From Runella sp. (GTDB lineage Bacteria; Bacteroidota; Bacteroidia; Cytophagales; Spirosomataceae), in assembly GCF_027484545.1 (NCBI RefSeq), contig NZ_JAIXST010000134.1, forward strand, positions 46,728 through 110,727: DNA of 64,000 nt, in the 5' to 3' direction. Both the position numbers and the translations under genes were made by a program. Below are positions 1 through 8,475 of the stretch, in pieces. The notes below the pieces were generated by a model. The model was not told where the DNA came from and made no database searches. It was given only the letters and a program-made list of their open reading frames with translations. How positions within the stretch are numbered: position 1 is the first letter of the stretch; every line of letters starts with the position of its first letter.

Positions 1-432
1 TAAAAATTTATGCTCGTTCACATTTTTCAATAATTCATAGAAATAAAGAAAAATCCAAAGAGTAGTCAATATGGATTTGGTCATGGAAAGATTGGCACAA
101 AACATCGTTAAAAAAGGCTCCCAATAAATTCCGTTGACAATCGCAAATATCCAAAATAAGAAAATGCTATAGAGCATAAATCGATACTGCCGCAGCTCCA
201 AATAAAAAGCATACGTTACCAGCGAATATTGAATGGGATTATAGAGATGATAGATATAAACGTTATTCCCAAAATTGAATCGAATATAAAGTGCCACCAA
301 CTCGCTGATAAACGTATAAACCATTAACCAAAAGAGAACTTTCGTAGGTTTTACTAAACGTTTATAATTGTATATCCCAGCACATACTGCCAATAATTGA
401 ATGACGTGGTAGAGAATTGTAGTCCATTTCAT
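1..432 (-). CDS. Polytopic membrane protein, C-terminus cut by the window edge
   Basis: Open reading frame from an ATG at 432 running off position 1 (144 codons seen). The product is very hydrophobic with several predicted membrane helices. It is a clear paralogue of the 221-aa protein at 1908-2573: both share G-I-x2-Y-x-R-L near residue 20, a TF-x2-E motif near residue 42, and a YH-x3-P-x-QY motif near residues 63-69 followed by F-x-L-E/R-E. No function is known to me. It follows the small gene at 502-903 on the same strand, repeating the order seen at 3145-1908. By analogy with the second copy, it may be a membrane sensor part followed by a kinase gene outside the window. That last point is inference. 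Confidence 0.75.
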   Translation of the reverse strand, partial: MKWTTILYHVIQLLAVCAGIYNYKRLVKPTKVLFWLMVYTFISELVALYIRFNFGNNVYIYHLYNPIQYSLVTYAFYLELRQYRFMLYSIFLFWIFAIVNGIYWEPFLTMFCANLSMTKSILTTLWIFLYFYELLKNVNEHKFL

Positions 433-501
433 AATAATCACCTTTGTTCAACAAAAAAGGCATTAATTTCTTAAAAAGAAAAAAATGCCTTCTCTATTTT
501 T

Positions 502-903
502 TTACAACAACTCACACGGCGGTGGCGGTTTGCAAGGCTCATGCTCATCGGAAAGCAAGTCCGTCGCCGTAGCGGGGTCACCCGCAGGCGTGCGGCGCAG
601 AATAATTTCCTTTTGGTACATGTTGTTGCCTCGTTCGTCTACTCCCACAAAAATGATTGTGAACGACAATTGTTCTGGCTGCCCCTCGGGCGCAAGATTT
701 CTAATGCCGGGGTAGGCTCTGACATCTTTACATTCTTTCCCAAACTCGTCCGTTTGAGACAGGATTTTTCTCAAATCCTGTCCAAGAACAAGCAGATTCT
801 CCCAAAAAAGGGCTTTGATTTCATCCGAAAAATTATCACTGCCGTACTTCTTAAAGGCAGCGTTGTAACTTCTCGCTTTTTCTCTCGAAATAATTCCTGA
901 CAT
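502..903 (-). CDS. Hypothetical protein, 133 aa, Cys/Pro-rich tail
   Basis: Not recognised. The predicted product is soluble, without signal peptide or membrane helix, and ends with a proline run flanked by cysteines (C-K-P-P-P-P-C). It lies 69 bp upstream of the truncated membrane protein gene on the same strand. A plausible minus-strand -7 box (TAGCTTTG at 946-953) and a composite repeat element (997-1036) lie upstream. The 191-aa product at 2570-3145 occupies the same position before the paralogous membrane protein and also has a Cys/Pro-rich end, though I see no convincing sequence identity between the two. The pair may be functional counterparts in two copies of a signalling module (inference). 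Confidence 0.7.
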   Translation of the reverse strand: MSGIISREKARSYNAAFKKYGSDNFSDEIKALFWENLLVLGQDLRKILSQTDEFGKECKDVRAYPGIRNLAPEGQPEQLSFTIIFVGVDERGNNMYQKEIILRRTPAGDPATATDLLSDEHEPCKPPPPCELL

Positions 904-945
904 ACTGCATAGGGGTTAAATTGGTAAACAATTCATTTAACTCCA

Positions 946-953
946 CAAAGCTA
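946..953 (-). promoter_or_regulatory. Putative -7 promoter box (TAGCTTTG on minus strand)
   Basis: Plus-strand CAAAGCTA reads TAGCTTTG on the minus strand, a match to the Bacteroidota -7 consensus TAnnTTTG, 43 bp before the start codon at 903. The composite repeat at 997-1036 sits 44 bp further upstream, where an activator could bind. Confidence 0.4.
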
Positions 954-996
954 AATATCCTTAATTGCCCATAAAATGAGGAAAACACCCTTTTTG

Positions 997-1036
997 TACC
1001 CGAAAAATACGGTAGAAGAAACGGGAAATCTCCCGT
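997..1036. repeat. Composite palindromic element, copy A
   Basis: Two blocks: TACCCGAAAAATACGGTA, then 8 bp, then the near-palindrome CGGGAAATCTCCCG. The same two-block arrangement is found at 3255-3294, 6695-6732 and 6784-6823. It lies 94 bp upstream of the minus-strand start codon at 903. It resembles a regulator binding site rather than a terminator because it lacks a following T-run and sits upstream of a gene. Confidence 0.7.
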
Positions 1037-1126
1037 TGTTTTTATGCATTTAAGTACCCAAATAACAGCTTTTAAGTATTTGCAACTAAATAAAGTCTCC
1101 CCTTACAGGGGGAGATTTAGTGGGGG

Positions 1127-1927
1127 TTACAGAGAAGGCAGTTGAATATGCACGCTTGTGCCTTCGTTCTGAGCGGTTTTGAAGGTACAGGTTCCGCCCA
1201 GCATTTCAGTACGGCGTTGGATATTGCGCAGCCCCACGCCCGACTTACTCATCTCCCGGCCCAAGACCGCTTCGTAATCAAAGCCTTTGCCATCGTCCTG
1301 CACGGTAAGGCTAAAGTGAGCAGGTGTAAATTGAAGGGAGACTTTGATGTATTTGGCCTTGGCGTGTTTGAGAATATTACTCAAAATTTCCTGTACCACT
1401 CGGAAAAGCACGATTTCTTTTTGCCCGTCCAACTGATATGCCTCACCCTCAATCAAAATATCGGTTTCGTACTTACCCGTAAAAGCAATACGCTGCAACA
1501 AATGCTTCAAACTATCTACCAACCCAAAATTCTTCACAAAATCGCCGTCCAGACTTTTGCTCAAACCACGCAGTTCATCAATCGTTTTTCCTACTACCTC
1601 ATTCACTTCCTCAATTTGCTTGGGTGTAATTGTTTCTTCTATCTCCAACATATTCAATTTAAACCGCACCAACGTCATCAATTGCCCGATGTTATCATGC
1701 AACTCCCCGCTGATGTGCTGTAAGGTTTGGTTTTGTATTTCGAGTTGGACTTGGAGGATTTCTTGCTGATGTTGGGCGTGGAGGGTGGCTTTTTCTTGAC
1801 GGTTTTGGAGTTGGCGGCGTTGATAAACAAACACAAATGAAATCATAAAACCAATCACGACTACCAATGATAGCAAACCTAAAATTAAAACAATGGATAT
1901 GTCTATATCAAAGGACATGTCGTTCAT
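1127..1927 (-). CDS. Sensor histidine kinase, HisKA_3 (NarX/LiaS-like) type
   Basis: 266 aa. One membrane helix (about residues 10-35), a coiled-coil linker (about 37-70), a HisKA_3 dimerisation/phosphoacceptor segment with ELHDNIGQ (phospho-acceptor His77), and a HATPase_c domain with N box around E180-x3-N184, G1 box DDGKGFD (from 211) and G2 box SGVGLRNI (from 229). Such kinases pair with LuxR/NarL-type response regulators; none is encoded next to it here, so it is an orphan in this window. Its start overlaps the end of the upstream membrane protein gene by 20 bp, so the two are probably co-translated and the membrane protein is a likely sensory partner. The extracellular part of the kinase itself is minimal. 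Confidence 0.92.
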   Translation of the reverse strand: MNDMSFDIDISIVLILGLLSLVVVIGFMISFVFVYQRRQLQNRQEKATLHAQHQQEILQVQLEIQNQTLQHISGELHDNIGQLMTLVRFKLNMLEIEETITPKQIEEVNEVVGKTIDELRGLSKSLDGDFVKNFGLVDSLKHLLQRIAFTGKYETDILIEGEAYQLDGQKEIVLFRVVQEILSNILKHAKAKYIKVSLQFTPAHFSLTVQDDGKGFDYEAVLGREMSKSGVGLRNIQRRTEMLGGTCTFKTAQNEGTSVHIQLPSL

Positions 1928-2573
1928 CTGTACGAGGCCAGCTATTATTTCGGTATTTCAGAATCGGAAAGAGGCAGAATAAGTAAAAAGCCACATCAAA
2001 CCATAAAACAATATAAATCCAAAAATTAGCTAACTGATGATGGTCTATGATTAAATAACGCATTAATCCCATTTGGAAAAAACTGACAAAATATATCAAA
2101 ATACCAGAAGACACCCAAAAGGCGGGTATCTTACTAAGGACTTCGACTTTGTTTGCTCTTATCAGTTGTTGCAAGTATATAAGCGACCATATCAGAAGTA
2201 GTATCCGTGTAAGTAAGAGTATATAAAATGGCATTTCTTTTAGACTTTGAACAAAACCACTAAATATAATGGCACAAGCAATTACCAAAAAAATGCTGTA
2301 ATTGATGCTTCCTTTGACAGTAGGAGTATGTATGCTTTCTCTCAAAAAAAGAGCCAAAGTAATGTACTGAAATGGAATGAAAAAATGATAAAGGAAAAGG
2401 TTGTTACTCCTAAAAGCAGTCATGTAATAGTCTGCGTTTACTTCGAGCAAAAAAGTAACGATAAAAAAATAAAGCAAAAACTTAGCATATCGGGGAAGCC
2501 GATCGTATTGCCATATACCTACGACTACCCCGATAAATAAAATTGCTAATATGAGCCACTCAACAGGTGTCAT
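1908..2573 (-). CDS. Polytopic membrane protein, putative sensor partner of the kinase
   Basis: 221 aa with roughly seven hydrophobic segments and no signal peptide or known catalytic motif. It is paralogous to the partial protein at 1-432 (shared TF-x2-E, YH-x3-P-x-QY and following helix). It overlaps the upstream gene by 4 bp and the downstream histidine kinase by 20 bp, forming a tight three-gene operon. A role as the membrane input subunit for the kinase is inferred from position only. Confidence 0.75.
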   Translation of the reverse strand: MTPVEWLILAILFIGVVVGIWQYDRLPRYAKFLLYFFIVTFLLEVNADYYMTAFRSNNLFLYHFFIPFQYITLALFLRESIHTPTVKGSINYSIFLVIACAIIFSGFVQSLKEMPFYILLLTRILLLIWSLIYLQQLIRANKVEVLSKIPAFWVSSGILIYFVSFFQMGLMRYLIIDHHQLANFWIYIVLWFDVAFYLFCLFPILKYRNNSWPRTDERHVL

Positions 2574-3145
2574 TTATGGGCAAAGTTGATAGTATTATTG
2601 AAATTGGCAGTAGTCATAATGGCCGTAACCACGGTTTGGGCTGGGCAAGGATTGGCGGGTGGGCAAGGAGTAGGTTCTTCGCAGAAAAGAATCGTATCTC
2701 TTTTTCCCTGTACTTCTATTAAGTCTTGCATATCTTTGCCGACAGGTGTTATGGTGATTCCAATGCCAGGCACTGTTTCGGTTTGTGGGGAATTGGGCGG
2801 TGACTCATGCCCATTGGTGAGATATAAATATTCTTTTACGCCCAAATTGATCGCTATTCCGTAGCAATCGCTCCCTTGTGCTAAAAGCCGTAACAATATA
2901 TCTTTATGAATATGAAATCGTAGAAAAACCCCTTTTAGGTCGTTTGGCTGAGGCATACGGCCAGTAGTGGTTTGGATAGATGGAGCAACGAATGTATCAA
3001 AAAATTGAGCAGCCTCTGTATCAAGCAATGGTGCATTAACAGTTTGGGGAGCCATGACTGTTTCATTGCCCCAATTTGCTTGGCGATTTGAGGGAGGGAA
3101 TACTCCTGGAGCATCGTTTTCGAGGTAGATTTTTTCGTAAGCCAT
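2570..3145 (-). CDS. Hypothetical protein, 191 aa, first gene of the kinase operon
   Basis: Not recognised. Predicted soluble; no signal peptide. The C-terminal part carries a C-P-P-x3-C-P motif near residue 165. Its last codons overlap the membrane protein gene by 4 bp. The start ATG at 3145 fits because the upstream 220 bp are noncoding and contain the composite repeat (3255-3294). The genes at 2570-3145, 1908-2573 and 1127-1927 form one operon. It could be a cytoplasmic adaptor or a target of the kinase, but nothing in the sequence decides this. Confidence 0.75.
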   Translation of the reverse strand: MAYEKIYLENDAPGVFPPSNRQANWGNETVMAPQTVNAPLLDTEAAQFFDTFVAPSIQTTTGRMPQPNDLKGVFLRFHIHKDILLRLLAQGSDCYGIAINLGVKEYLYLTNGHESPPNSPQTETVPGIGITITPVGKDMQDLIEVQGKRDTILFCEEPTPCPPANPCPAQTVVTAIMTTANFNNTINFAHK

Positions 3146-3254
3146 TTTGAAAAGAATTAAATGTAAGATAATGATTTATTGTGAACCGAGAGTAATTCTA
3201 CACAAAGGTCGGTCTAAATGTATTACGGACACAACGGGAAAAATACCCTTTTTA

Positions 3255-3294
3255 TACGGGAAAAATACGGTATCAAATACGGGGAATTTCCCCT
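3255..3294. repeat. Composite palindromic element, copy B
   Basis: TACGGGAAAAATACGGTA, 8 bp, then the perfect palindrome GGGGAA-T-TTCCCC. A partial extra first block (ACGGGAAAAATACCC) lies just before it, near 3232-3246. It lies in the divergent gap between the minus gene starting at 3145 (110 bp away) and the plus gene starting at 3369 (74 bp away), so it could serve either. Confidence 0.75.
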
Positions 3295-3368
3295 GTAAAA
3301 TCTCGGATCAAAGTGCAATATTTGCGCAATTGTTATAAATTTCTCTTCATTCAACCTTATATAGCCTT

Positions 3369-5249
3369 ATGAAAGTCCTTTTATTATCCTTTCTAACGTT
3401 ATTATGCTCATTTTTCTACTCCAAAGGTTTTGGACAAGCAAAGGGAGGAGTAGATACTTTGGTAATTGAAATTGATAAGGTAACAGAATTCCCCAAACGC
3501 CCTTTTCCTTTTGACATGCCCTTTATTTTGAAGAAGGAATATCCTTCATCGGACACAAATATGAAAATTTTGAAAGTAGAAATGATTAACCTAAAACATG
3601 AAAATAAAGCAAACAGAATAAATAAAAGATTAGAAAAGCTCAGAAAATCAAATGAAGATTCGGTAAATAAGACAAAATTGACCTTAAAATTGCTCCAAGC
3701 TGAAGATAACAATTCAAAAAAAGCTAATTATGAAGATAAACTGAATCGGCAAACTCAGGAAGCAACGAAAACATATAGTCAAGTTATGGATGAGCTGAAT
3801 ATTGAAAATCTCCCTGATACTGCTGCGCTACAAAAAAAAATAAAGAGAAAGTTTAAGAGGTTAAAAATTATAGAATCATGTGCTTACAAAGTTGAAAAAA
3901 ATGTATTATATATCTATGTGCCTGAATTAAGGCCAAATAGGTTCTATGATTTTAGAATAGTAAAACAGTACAATAAACCATTACTCGATGAAACTTATAA
4001 GATGTTTGAAGCGGTACACGAAGCATATAAAAACCCTTATGATAAAGAAAAGCATTTTGAAGAAGCAAAAAAAAGATTTGCCAATATAAATTACTATAAA
4101 AACTCACAAAGAGATCCATCTTCGTTGCTCGACAATCTTTGGAGGCGTACATTAACTATGTACAACGACCTTGCTCTTCAACCATTAAAATTCCAAGAAG
4201 ATATTTATCAATCTGTGGCGGTTTCAAATATATTTATCTCTAATTTAACTGCAAATAATTCCCAGCAAAAGACTATAAAGCAGGACTTGCAATTAATGAT
4301 TAATTCGCAATCTCCTATTGAAAGATTTTATGAAATTTCTTTAAGAAATCATTTTGACGCCATTGATAATAATGAACCAAAAGCAACTTTGGTTAAAAGT
4401 AATCTTAAATATTTAGAACAAAAGAAAAAAGAAATTACTGACAAACTTAACCTGATTGAGAAAAAAAATGCTTTTAAAATAGCAATAGATAGTAGTCAAC
4501 TAAGGTATACTTTTAAAGAGCAATTTGACAACAACTATTTAACAGATTTAAAAAAAGAAGAACTCAACATTATTGAAAAAAACTTAAAAATTGAAAAAGA
4601 AAGTATATTAAATAAAATAGCTAAAAATCACATATATAACAAAGACAACCCAATGGTGAACATTGATATTAATATTAATTTTATATCAGAAGAATTATTG
4701 GCAAACAGTACTCGACCAGCAAGGAATTCAAATAACATTTCCAGTGTCCCTCAAAACAATTTTAGCAACTTATTTACTACTAATATATTTAATTTTAATA
4801 CTTGAAATTTTTATGGAATTATTGCAGATTTTGGATACTGTTATTATGTACCAATAGCAGAAAAACCGTTTGAAAAAGCTGGGTTTACACCTTATATTGG
4901 ATTCAATATTGAATTGAGACAATTTAATAGAGATATTCCTTTACGACTCATAAAGAATAAGAATTTTTGGAACAGATGGTCTATATCAACAGGAATTACC
5001 CTTCAATCCATTGCAAAGACAGGAGTAAGAAGCAATCTGTTTGGCAATAATAACTTGATGATAGGTGTAGGTTATAAATTGACCAATGCATTCCGACTTA
5101 AATTATCGGGAGTTATCTACAATCAAGAATTTCCTAACTACATATCCTCCAGTAAAAAGCTTACAATATTGCCAACTGTAAGTTTCTCATTGGACTTAAG
5201 TATAAAAAGGTTAATCGGAGATATTCAAAGCGTATTTAAATTTCCATGA
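3369..5249 (+). pseudogene. Secreted coiled-coil/outer-membrane barrel protein interrupted by one in-frame TGA
   Basis: The first 478 codons encode a protein with a signal peptide (residues 1-23), charged helical and coiled-coil stretches and a low-complexity Asn-rich end. They stop at TGA 4803-4805. The same frame then stays open for 147 more codons to 5249, reading directly into an outer-membrane beta-barrel-like segment (repeated alternating strands such as GYKLTNAFRLKLSGVIY). The next gene begins with an ATGA overlap at 5246, as expected if the barrel part is the true 3' end of this gene. I therefore read 3369-5249 as one 626-codon gene with a nonsense codon at position 479. It may be a recent mutation, a sequence error or, less likely, readthrough. 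Family not recognised. It is very AT-rich compared with neighbours. Confidence 0.65.
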
Positions 5250-6286
5250 AAAAATCCCTACCACCACTTTTCCTACTCGGAATTAGTTTCTTGTTTAGCA
5301 CTTGCCAAGAGATAGAACCTGCTTGTGATTTTAATATTCAAAGTAATCAAACCTCCATCAAAGCTGACGGTGAAAGCACCATAAATGTATATGTTAATCT
5401 TCCTGACAACACTTCTGAAAATACTGAAGTTAAGTTCAGAACCACTCATGGTTTTTTTGACGGTGCTGCAACGGCCACACCCAAAGAAGTAAGCCGAAAA
5501 GTAGTCCAAGTTAATGAAAATGGCGTTTTACGGAAGAAAGCCTGGGCGTTGTTGAAGAGCGGCACAGAGCCTGTAGATACAGTAAAGGTAACGGCTTGGA
5601 TAGAAAGCAAATGCGAAGACTCTGAGAGTTTTAAGTTTATTTATGATAGTCCTCCAGCCATTACCCTGATTCCTCCATCTGACTCCATTTTAGCAGATGG
5701 AGAATCTACGACATCAATAACAGCAGAAATTCCACTTAATACATCTACTCCTCGCTCAACAATTACATTTCGCACCGATAAAGGAGTTTTTGAAGCAACT
5801 AATTCCGCGACTATTACTCAGACGGCGCAGATAGTTAATGGTAAGAAGCAGGCAAAAATAACTTTTAAAAGCCCTTTAAGTGTTGGGATAGCCAAAATAA
5901 AAGCGTCCATTTTAAGTTCTGAAAAAGAAATGGAAATTAAGCTCAAGAACGCGCCGCCCGATAAGATTAAAATAAAAACTGATAAAATTTTGATTCAAAA
6001 ATTGGAAGATATTGTAACTTTTACCGTAGAATTGAAAAGAAATAGCGGAAAACCATCTATTGGAAATAAAGTGACTTTAACTGTGACAGATGAACAAAAT
6101 AATAGAGAATACACAAACAATTTTCTTGAAAGAAATGAAGAAAGTGACGCAAATGCCTTATGTACTTTTAAGTTCAGTCTTATAGAGAAACTTGACCCTA
6201 CAGTTAAACAATTGAAGGTGATAGCCAAATCTAATGCTTTGGGCGTTGCAGATGATTCTATAATTATCTCGGTCAAAATATTGTAA
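5246..6286 (+). CDS. Lipoprotein with bacterial Ig-like (invasin-type) repeats
   Basis: 346 aa. Signal peptide with lipobox L-F-S-T-C (Cys20), so probably a lipidated surface or periplasmic protein. Two or three Ig-like (Big_1/invasin-like) repeats are visible: each starts with a variant of S-x-I-x-ADGEST and contains a F-R-T-x2-G-x-F motif (about residues 35-130 and 135-235), and a more diverged third repeat follows. The start overlaps the previous reading frame by 4 bp (ATGA), indicating translational coupling to the barrel-type protein upstream. The lipobox region (FLFSTC-x-E-x-EP) resembles that of the PKD lipoprotein at 6906. A structural or adhesive surface role is likely; the ligand is unknown. 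Confidence 0.8.
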   Translation: MKKSLPPLFLLGISFLFSTCQEIEPACDFNIQSNQTSIKADGESTINVYVNLPDNTSENTEVKFRTTHGFFDGAATATPKEVSRKVVQVNENGVLRKKAWALLKSGTEPVDTVKVTAWIESKCEDSESFKFIYDSPPAITLIPPSDSILADGESTTSITAEIPLNTSTPRSTITFRTDKGVFEATNSATITQTAQIVNGKKQAKITFKSPLSVGIAKIKASILSSEKEMEIKLKNAPPDKIKIKTDKILIQKLEDIVTFTVELKRNSGKPSIGNKVTLTVTDEQNNREYTNNFLERNEESDANALCTFKFSLIEKLDPTVKQLKVIAKSNALGVADDSIIISVKIL

Positions 6287-6390
6287 TCACTAATTTACAT
6301 TTTCAACGCAGGATTATGAATGAAGCCTTCATAACCCTACCAACTTTCCACCTAATCCCCTTATCTTTGCGGTTCAAAAAACCGAATAGA

Positions 6391-6486
6391 ATGATTTCAG
6401 TAGATAACGTAACTGTGGAGTTTGGGGGGCGGACTTTGTCTAATGATGTCACTTTCAATAGCAACGAAAAAGATAGAATCTGCTAA
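6391..6486 (+). pseudogene. 5' fragment of the ABC-F gene, orphan copy 1
   Basis: The 90 bp from ATG 6391 to 6480 match the first 30 codons of the ABC-F gene at 9357 with few changes (N-S-N-E-K instead of N-I-N-E-K). The frame then ends at TAA 6484-6486. The preceding ~65 bp also match the ABC-F promoter region, including an intact TATCTTTG box at 6362-6369. The match breaks right after AAAGATAGAATC, the same point at which orphan copy 2 breaks two bases later. It is not a functional gene but could still drive transcription into the region. Confidence 0.85.
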
Positions 6487-6498
6487 GAGGATATTTAT

Positions 6499-6675
6499 TC
6501 ATCTTATAGAAAAATCAAAGTTAGTCAGGCCAATCTCTTTTCTGCTCTGAATGGTTACAAATTCAGCAGAATCAGTACTTCTTTTAGGCACAAGAGCTGT
6601 AAAATACGGAATACGGTCGGCTATAACTTCGCCAGCCACTCCACATTGATTTTCTGAAAATAATTCAAGAGCCAT
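6499..6675 (-). CDS. Small hypothetical protein, 58 aa
   Basis: An ATG at 6675 (plus-strand CAT 6673-6675) opens a 58-codon frame ending at TGA 6499-6501. The product starts M-A-L-E-L-F-S-E and has no signal peptide. It occupies the same place relative to the composite palindromic elements as the minus genes at 903 and 3145: copy E begins 109 bp upstream of its start. It ends 12 bp from the ABC-F fragment copy 1. Not recognised; its reality rests on the frame and the shared upstream element. Confidence 0.45.
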   Translation of the reverse strand: MALELFSENQCGVAGEVIADRIPYFTALVPKRSTDSAEFVTIQSRKEIGLTNFDFSIR

Positions 6676-6694
6676 TTAACTGTTAATCTTTTGG

Positions 6695-6823
6695 TACGGA
6701 AAAATACGGTACCATGAGGGGAAATTGCCCGTATTTTCTGTAAACAGGTACGTAAATCAATACGGGAAATCTCCCATGACAAATACGGGAAAAGTACGGT
6801 ATCCAATAGGGGAATTTGCCCGT
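6695..6823. repeat. Composite palindromic element, copies C, D and E
   Basis: Three head-to-tail copies: C at 6695-6732 (TACGGAAAAATACGGTA plus GGGGAAATTGCCC), D at 6749-6775 (degenerate first block plus GGGAAATCTCCC) and E at 6784-6823 (TACGGGAAAAGTACGGTA plus GGGGAATTTGCCC). They lie between the 58-aa minus ORF (start 6675) and the plus-strand PKD lipoprotein (start 6906), the same divergent arrangement as copy B. Confidence 0.75.
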
Positions 6824-6905
6824 GGCGAAGATGGAAAAGTAGAAAGACCTTTGTAACAACTAAAAAACCAGGTCTATTGTACTAATTTTTAACACATCCA
6901 AATGT

Positions 6906-8288
6906 ATGAAAACTTCGCTGCTTCACCTTCAGAATAACGCATTGTTATTAATAGTGGCTTTTCTTTTCAGCACCTGCAAAGAAAAAGAGCCAGTAGCTTT
7001 ACCCAAAGCCAATTTTGAGTTTTTTCCCAACACCAATTTGGTAGCACCCGTAAAAATTACCTTTACAAATACATCCCAAAATGCTACAGGCTACTTGTGG
7101 GAAACAAGTGATGGGCAAACATCGATTTACAAAGACATAACTTATACGATTAACAGTGGCGGCAAGTATAGTATGAAACTTACTGCAACAGGTGAAGGAG
7201 GAACTGATACTTATTCACGTTCTTTCGTAGTAGCTGATGCACCAAGTTTACAGCCCATTGCTGGCTTTACTTATTCGCCCGCCAACAACTTAACAGCTCC
7301 CGTTAAAGTTACCTTTAGCAACAGTTCTAAAAATGCGGACAGCTATAAGTGGGATTTTGGCGATGGAACAACCTCGACCGAGGCAAATCCAACAAAAGAA
7401 TTTACCAAAGCAGGCACTTTCAAAGTAAAACTAACCGCATTTGCCAAAACAAGTTCGTCAGAGAGCACGGCTGACATCACAGTTAATGCGACAGTTGCAA
7501 CGACTCCCACTGCCGACTTTACCTATTCTCCAAGCAGTAATTTAACAGCACCTGCAAACATTACCTTTACAAACACCTCAAAAAATGCGAACACTTATAA
7601 ATGGGATTTTGGGGATGGAACGACCTCTACTACTGCAAGCCCCACCAAAGAGTTTACTAAAGCGGGCGATTTCACAGTAAAACTTACTGCTACTGATTCT
7701 AAAAACCAATCCGCTCAAAAAACAGTAACTATCTCAGTAAAAGCCGCGGCAGTGTTGCCCGTTGCCGATTGGACTTGGAAGGCAAGCAATTTGAAAGTAA
7801 CATTTACGAACACCTCAAAAAATGCTAACAGTTATAAGTGGAATTTTGGCGATGGAAATACTTCTACCGCTTCAAGCCCTACCTATGAATACGCCAAAGC
7901 AGGTACTTACACGGCCACGCTTACCGCCAGTGATGGTAAGAACCAAGATCAAGATTCAAAATTGGTAACTATAACTGCCCCTATTGTACCTACTTGTGAT
8001 TGGGCTACTTATAGTACAGCAACAGCAATAAAAGTTGAAACCAGATGGGGAGACTGTGGAGCAGATGGATTAGGTATAAAAATAACCAATCTAACTAAAA
8101 TCAAGTTAGAAGCTTATTGGTGTTTTAAAAAGAAAGATGGCACATGGAGTTGTGAAGCCTCTTCTATAGCTGCTGGGAGTTATCATTCAACATGGAGTTG
8201 TAAAAATACGGGCGATGTTAAAGTATGGGCAATGTCTGCGGATGAATTCAAAAAGAATAACTGCGGCTATTCATCCTTGAAACCATAA
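6906..8288 (+). CDS. PKD-repeat lipoprotein
   Basis: 460 aa. Signal peptide with lipobox F-S-T-C (Cys24). Four PKD-like repeats follow (about residues 35-110, 115-195, 200-280 and 285-360); the last three have the classic Y-K-W-x-F-G-D-G-x-T/N-S-T core, the first is diverged. The C-terminal ~100 residues form a separate domain with six cysteines and several tryptophans (W-x2-C, C-x-N), probably disulphide bonded and exposed. PKD proteins are usually extracellular binding or adhesion modules. The gene lies between ABC-F fragment copies 1 and 2, so it appears to be cargo of that cassette array. The three composite elements sit 83 to 210 bp upstream of its start. No catalytic domain is seen. Confidence 0.82.
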   Translation: MKTSLLHLQNNALLLIVAFLFSTCKEKEPVALPKANFEFFPNTNLVAPVKITFTNTSQNATGYLWETSDGQTSIYKDITYTINSGGKYSMKLTATGEGGTDTYSRSFVVADAPSLQPIAGFTYSPANNLTAPVKVTFSNSSKNADSYKWDFGDGTTSTEANPTKEFTKAGTFKVKLTAFAKTSSSESTADITVNATVATTPTADFTYSPSSNLTAPANITFTNTSKNANTYKWDFGDGTTSTTASPTKEFTKAGDFTVKLTATDSKNQSAQKTVTISVKAAAVLPVADWTWKASNLKVTFTNTSKNANSYKWNFGDGNTSTASSPTYEYAKAGTYTATLTASDGKNQDQDSKLVTITAPIVPTCDWATYSTATAIKVETRWGDCGADGLGIKITNLTKIKLEAYWCFKKKDGTWSCEASSIAAGSYHSTWSCKNTGDVKVWAMSADEFKKNNCGYSSLKP

Positions 8289-8382
8289 ACTAAGTCGTTG
8301 CTTTACAAAGAAAACACCCTGAATAAAGCGTTTATAACGCTACTGATAATCCTCATCTTCGCACTTCACAAAAGGAACTTGA

Positions 8383-8474
8383 ATGATTTCGGTAGATAAT
8401 GGATCAGTGGAGTTCGGCGGACGAGCTTTGTTTAGTGATGTCACTTTCAATAGCAACGAAAAAGATAGAATCGC
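8383..8474 (+). pseudogene. 5' fragment of the ABC-F gene, orphan copy 2
   Basis: From ATG 8383 to about 8474 the sequence follows the first 30 codons of the ABC-F gene, then leaves it after AAAGATAGAATCGC. About 70 bp of the upstream region (AAGCGTTTATAACGCTACTG..., ending AAAGGAACTTGA) also match, although the -7 box is degraded to CATCTTCG. Codon differences (GATAATGGATCAGT) are shared with copy 3 but not with the intact gene, so copies 2 and 3 have a common history. The frame stays open to 8637 through unrelated sequence and is probably meaningless. Confidence 0.85.
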
Positions 8475-8475
8475 G

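Noticed and set aside
541..900. 119-codon plus frame opposite the 133-aa gene
   Set aside because: Mirror of a better-supported minus gene; no start signal and no family character.
1142..1723. 193-codon plus frame inside the histidine kinase gene
   Set aside because: Opposite strand of a certain kinase gene; product has no domain signature.
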